This document shows, one piece after another, positions 60,957-64,000 of a DNA stretch of 64,000 bases. The stretch covers positions 124,001 to 188,000 of the forward strand of contig NZ_LXUK01000005.1 of the NCBI RefSeq assembly GCF_013072695.1. The letters are read 5' to 3'. Below the pieces are notes generated by a model. It had not been told where the DNA came from. It saw only the letters and a program-made list of their open reading frames with translations, and searched no databases. The position numbers and the translations under genes were made by a program. The DNA comes from Acinetobacter sp. Ac_5812 (GTDB lineage: Bacteria; Pseudomonadota; Gammaproteobacteria; Pseudomonadales; Moraxellaceae). The first letter of the stretch is position 1. Each line of letters begins with the position of its first letter.

Positions 60957-61032
60957 GGGCGCTTAGCTCAGTTGGTAGAGCGTCTGCCTTACAAGCAGAA
61001 TGTCGGCGGTTCGATCCCGTCAGCGCCCACCA
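60957..61032 (+). tRNA. tRNA-Val (anticodon TAC)
   Basis: Third identical tRNA-Val copy, 76 nt with CCA; last of the six-gene cluster. Confidence 0.97.
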
Positions 61033-61120
61033 TATATCTCCCCAAATCTCATATCATTGTAATCCATACAAAGTTATTCTATGATTAGCGTCAATAATGA
61101 TTCTAATATTGAAGTACTTT

Positions 61121-61603
61121 ATGAGAAACCCTTATCAACGCAAGGCTGCGTCGAAATCTCAAACTACACCTTCTGGTTCTTCACTCAAAGACGCTTACCG
61201 TCAGTTCATTCAAAATATTGTTATGCAACGCCACGTGATTGCACTGTATCACGATGGTTGGGCCTTATGCTCAACACCCTCTGGGCAGCATGCGTTATCG
61301 GTTTGGCAAAATAAAAGTTTGGCCAAACTATTAATTAAAGACAATTGGGCGCAATACGAAATTCAGGAAATAACTTTACTGGCTTTTATTGAAAAAATGA
61401 TTCCATTTTTAAAAGAAAATAATACGATCTTATCTCTAGATTTAACCCCAGAGGGAAACAATTTATTGGTTTCCCCTGATTCTTTGTTATTGGATATTAA
61501 GAATTTTTTATACCAAATATATTTACAACGTCCAGATGTCTTTGCTGAGTTAAAACTTCCTTTACCACGTGATATTCGTTTGCATAACTCAGCTTCATCC
61601 TAG
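61121..61603 (+). CDS. hypothetical protein, possibly DUF2750-like
   Basis: A 160-residue soluble protein. A basic, disordered N terminus (MRNPYQRKAASKSQ) is followed by SLKDAYRQFIQNIVMQRHVIALYHDGWAL and FLYQIYLQRPDVFAELKLPLP. The pattern resembles DUF2750 proteins but the match is from memory and uncertain. Start 61121 is chosen over 61097 because the upstream codons are hydrophobic and unlike the rest. It follows the tRNA cluster directly. Confidence 0.62.
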   Translation: MRNPYQRKAASKSQTTPSGSSLKDAYRQFIQNIVMQRHVIALYHDGWALCSTPSGQHALSVWQNKSLAKLLIKDNWAQYEIQEITLLAFIEKMIPFLKENNTILSLDLTPEGNNLLVSPDSLLLDIKNFLYQIYLQRPDVFAELKLPLPRDIRLHNSASS

Positions 61604-61625
61604 TATTGAAGGGGGAGACCCTCAA

Positions 61626-62411
61626 TCAATATTCATTCAAGATCCAGCCACTCGCATAGGCGAAATATTCTCTTAGCCATGCATTGTAGCGTGTGCTAAG
61701 AGGTGTGGTAGCACCGAGCAGGGTAATATCAGTATAGCCCTGTTTCTTGGCAATGGCAGCAGCACGCAAGGTATGAAAATCACTGGTTACGATTGCAATT
61801 GGTTGTTGAATGCTAATCTGTTGTGCCTGCAAGAGCTGTTGGCTATTTTTAAGATTCAGCTCGGTGCTGGTGCTTTTATCTTCCAAAATGATTTGTGATG
61901 CAGGAACGTGATAGTGTTGTTGTACGTAACGTGACATCACGATAGCTTCGCTGTCTGTTTCACCAAAATCAATCCCTCCTGTCATGACCAATTTGGCTTG
62001 TGGTTGAGCCAAAGCAATTGGGGCAGCGCGGTCTAAACGTTTGGCTAGCGTTGCAGATGGTTGTCCTTTCTCCACACCACTACCGAGTACAATAATCGCC
62101 CTAACCGCAGGAATGTGCTGAGTTTTGGCATTATTGTCTGATAGATAATCAAAGAAATAGCCTAAGCTCACTAACCAGATCCAGAAACAGAGCCAGCCAA
62201 AGCGCCAAATTGAATGCAGGCGGAAATGATAGAAAAAGAAACGTTCAATATGATAGTAGAAATAAGCATAGAGACAGAAAAATAGCCCAAGGAGGAGAGG
62301 GAGTACTGTTCCGATGTGAATCTTTTTAAAGGCGATCAGAATTGCGCCATCTAAGAACAGAACTGAACCGATAAGGGCTAAAATAATACGAACCCATGAA
62401 CTTATTTGCAT
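61626..62411 (-). CDS. YdcF/SanA family (DUF218) membrane protein
   Basis: A 261-residue protein. Two to three N-terminal transmembrane helices (residues about 5-95) anchor a DUF218 domain: RAIIVLGSGVEKGQPSATL, RLDRAAPIALAQPQAKLVMTGG, EDKSTSTELNLKNS and IAIVTSDFHTLRAAAIAKKQG. YdcF-type proteins are envelope-associated; ElyC and SanA act in envelope integrity, and the enzymatic step is unsettled. Start 62411 is chosen over 62453. Confidence 0.87.
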   Translation of the reverse strand: MQISSWVRIILALIGSVLFLDGAILIAFKKIHIGTVLPLLLGLFFCLYAYFYYHIERFFFYHFRLHSIWRFGWLCFWIWLVSLGYFFDYLSDNNAKTQHIPAVRAIIVLGSGVEKGQPSATLAKRLDRAAPIALAQPQAKLVMTGGIDFGETDSEAIVMSRYVQQHYHVPASQIILEDKSTSTELNLKNSQQLLQAQQISIQQPIAIVTSDFHTLRAAAIAKKQGYTDITLLGATTPLSTRYNAWLREYFAYASGWILNEY

Positions 62412-62488
62412 AATCTTAATTGTGTCGATTTGAACCGTGCTAAGTGTATGCAAAATTCAGAGAAAGGCAAATCCTCTTAATGTCTTAT

Positions 62489-62519
62489 AAAAAAACGAGT
62501 GGTTGGCACTCGTTTTTTA
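62489..62519 (-). terminator. terminator of the flavoprotein gene
   Basis: AAAAAACGAGT and ACTCGTTTTTT form an 11-bp stem flanked by A and T runs, just past the stop codon at 62530. Confidence 0.88.
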
Positions 62520-62529
62520 TAGAAAAGAA

Positions 62530-64000
62530 TTAATAAACGTCTCGGCGATAACGACCAGCTTGTCTTAACTCATCCAGTTTTTCTTCGCTGAGAATATCTG
62601 TCAAAGCTTGATCAACACCTGAGGCCATGCCTTCGATACTACCACAGACATAAATCACAGCCCCTTGCTCAATCCACTTGATCAGTTCATCAGCATTGTT
62701 GCGTAATATATCCTGAACGTAGATACGCTGTTGTTGATCGCGAGAAAAAGCCAAATCCAGACGTTGTAGTGTCCCCATGTTTAACCAAGCTTGAATGGTT
62801 TCTTGGTAGAAGAAATCATGTTCGCGTTGGCGCTCACCAAAGATCAGCCAGTTTGCCGTGTAATTTTGTCGATTACGCTGTTGTAACAGGCTCATCAAAC
62901 CAGCAATACCTGTACCATTACCAATACAGATAATCGGGCGGTTATCGTCAATTAAATGAAAGGATTCATTGGTCCGAATACGTAAAGCAACCGTTTGCTT
63001 AAGCTCTGCAAATTCGGTTAACCAACCAGAACCAAGGCCGAGTTGATCATTTTCATCGCGTTTTTGACGAACAACCAGACGCAGTATTTGTTGCGATGGA
63101 ATACTGGCAATCGAATATTCACGCGTAGGTAAAGTCGGCAACTGTTCCAGTAAATCTTCAAGCGAACTGAAAGGCTTGATTTCAACCCGCAAATTTTTAT
63201 CCCAAAGTGCTTGTTCAATATTTTGGTTCAATGATTTAACGATACTGTGGGCTGGGGTTTGGTACTTGATCAAGAAGTTTTGAATTTCAGCAAGGCTATT
63301 GGCTGGTTGAATCTCAGCAATATCGCCTGCATGCCATGTCATATCAGAAGCCGAACGCAGTTCGATATTGTAGGCTGCTTGCCCGAGGCTGTCTGGATTG
63401 AGCAGGGAGCGTTCGCTTAAGGTCCATTGATCAAATACTTTCTCAATATTCATTGCATGTAGCTCATGCTGGGTTACCACAGACAAGCCCTGATTCCAAC
63501 GCTGAATATCGTTGGCATTGGCATTATCCACTTCGATCAAATCGAACAATGGTTGTGCTTTGCATTGTTTTAACCATGCATCGACTGCATAGCCGAAGCT
63601 GCAATAACTATCAGAGTATTCTTTTGAACCCAGCGCGAGTACAGCATATTGCATTTGGCTAAGATCAAGCTTTTGTTGCATCAGTTTCTTGCTAAAACTT
63701 GCGGCCAGATCAGGTGCCTCACCTGTGCCATAGGTACTGATCACAAATAAAACCTGTACTGCTTGTTGCAGGTCTTGCTCAGTCAATTGCTGGATCGGTT
63801 TAACCATCGTTGGTTGTTGCGCTTCCTGCAAGCTGGTCGCAGTACGCCATGCCAGTTGTTCAGCTACACCAGTTTGCGTCGCATAAGTGATTAGCCAAGG
63901 CTTGGCATTTGGATCAATTTGTTGTGCACTAAGAGACTGACGTGCAGCTAGGGTCAGCTTTTTCTGTTTGCGACGTTTTAGATACAACATCCAACCAGTC
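62530..64000 (-). CDS. sulfite-reductase-type flavoprotein, membrane-anchored (partial)
   Basis: The 3' part of a gene whose 5' end lies beyond the window: the frame stays open to base 64000 (TGWMLYLKRRKQ at the edge). That edge looks like the end of a transmembrane helix, as in PepSY-containing reductases. Visible domains are a flavodoxin module (YATQTGVAEQLAWRTA, STYGTGEAPDLAASF, ALGSKEYSDSYC) and an FAD/NADPH ferredoxin-reductase module (REYSIASIPS, ICIGNGTGIAGLMSLL, VYVCGS-like YVCGSIEGM). It likely carries electrons from NADPH to a membrane or periplasmic acceptor; the acceptor is unknown. Confidence 0.85.
   Translation of the reverse strand, partial: TGWMLYLKRRKQKKLTLAARQSLSAQQIDPNAKPWLITYATQTGVAEQLAWRTATSLQEAQQPTMVKPIQQLTEQDLQQAVQVLFVISTYGTGEAPDLAASFSKKLMQQKLDLSQMQYAVLALGSKEYSDSYCSFGYAVDAWLKQCKAQPLFDLIEVDNANANDIQRWNQGLSVVTQHELHAMNIEKVFDQWTLSERSLLNPDSLGQAAYNIELRSASDMTWHAGDIAEIQPANSLAEIQNFLIKYQTPAHSIVKSLNQNIEQALWDKNLRVEIKPFSSLEDLLEQLPTLPTREYSIASIPSQQILRLVVRQKRDENDQLGLGSGWLTEFAELKQTVALRIRTNESFHLIDDNRPIICIGNGTGIAGLMSLLQQRNRQNYTANWLIFGERQREHDFFYQETIQAWLNMGTLQRLDLAFSRDQQQRIYVQDILRNNADELIKWIEQGAVIYVCGSIEGMASGVDQALTDILSEEKLDELRQAGRYRRDVY

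Overview
The window looks like a chromosomal stretch of an Acinetobacter species (Gammaproteobacteria, Moraxellaceae). The evidence is an AT-rich composition, an OprB-type porin directly before an 801-residue membrane quinoprotein glucose dehydrogenase, Acinetobacter-type OmpA proteins, a Pil-Chp operon without CheR and CheB genes, and a cytoplasmic YkuD-fold protein like ElsL. The species cannot be fixed from the sequence alone. No prophage, complete insertion sequence, CRISPR array, rRNA or replication origin was seen.

Layout. 1-8.2 kb: a hemolysin-III-like membrane protein, a methyltransferase, two related small membrane proteins flanking a patatin-like lipase, and a thiolase plus hydratase/dehydrogenase beta-oxidation pair. 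8.4-14.4 kb: a lipoprotein of the agmatine/peptidylarginine deiminase fold, two tandemly duplicated P-loop kinases coupled to a NUDIX gene, a GNAT acetyltransferase, an AraC regulator and a CaiB/BaiF CoA-transferase. 14.5-18.3 kb: oprB and gcd. 18.5-22.4 kb: a siroheme sulfite/nitrite reductase with its DUF934 partner, a VOC protein and a second thiolase. 22.5-26 kb: a FimT-like pseudopilin and two tandem ompA genes. 26.1-31.9 kb: a small basic protein and rtcB behind an elaborate leader, lysP, rsmC and an NCS2 purine permease. 32-46 kb: typA, mscL, ppiC, mutM, a YncD/PqqU-like TonB receptor, dsbC, ygfZ, several small conserved genes and proS. 47-56.3 kb: pilG-pilH-pilI-pilJ-chpA and a CheW-like gene. 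56.3-64 kb: dapE, an entericidin-like peptide, DUF1853 and DUF454 genes, an ElsL-like gene, a six-gene tRNA-Val/Asp cluster, a DUF2750-type gene, a YdcF protein and the 3' part of a membrane flavoprotein reductase.

How genes may work together. The porin and quinoprotein dehydrogenase form a periplasmic glucose-oxidation module. The TonB receptor at 36.5 kb closely resembles E. coli YncD (PqqU), so it could supply the PQQ cofactor; no pqq synthesis gene lies in the window. The Pil-Chp genes control type IV pili. The FimT-like gene is a possible minor pilin.

The most unusual features are non-coding. Upstream of rtcB there is a promoter-like sequence, a strong ribosome binding site, a nine-codon open frame and several mutually exclusive hairpins ending in an intrinsic terminator: an attenuator-like leader I do not recognise. 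A family of three 268-269 bp elements with matched inverted ends is scattered at 4.2, 12.9 and 29.2 kb, and one copy supplies the rsmC stop codon. A three-unit structured tandem repeat follows the DUF454 gene, a ten-G tract sits directly before one kinase gene, and a perfect 12-bp stem covers the ribosome binding site of oprB.
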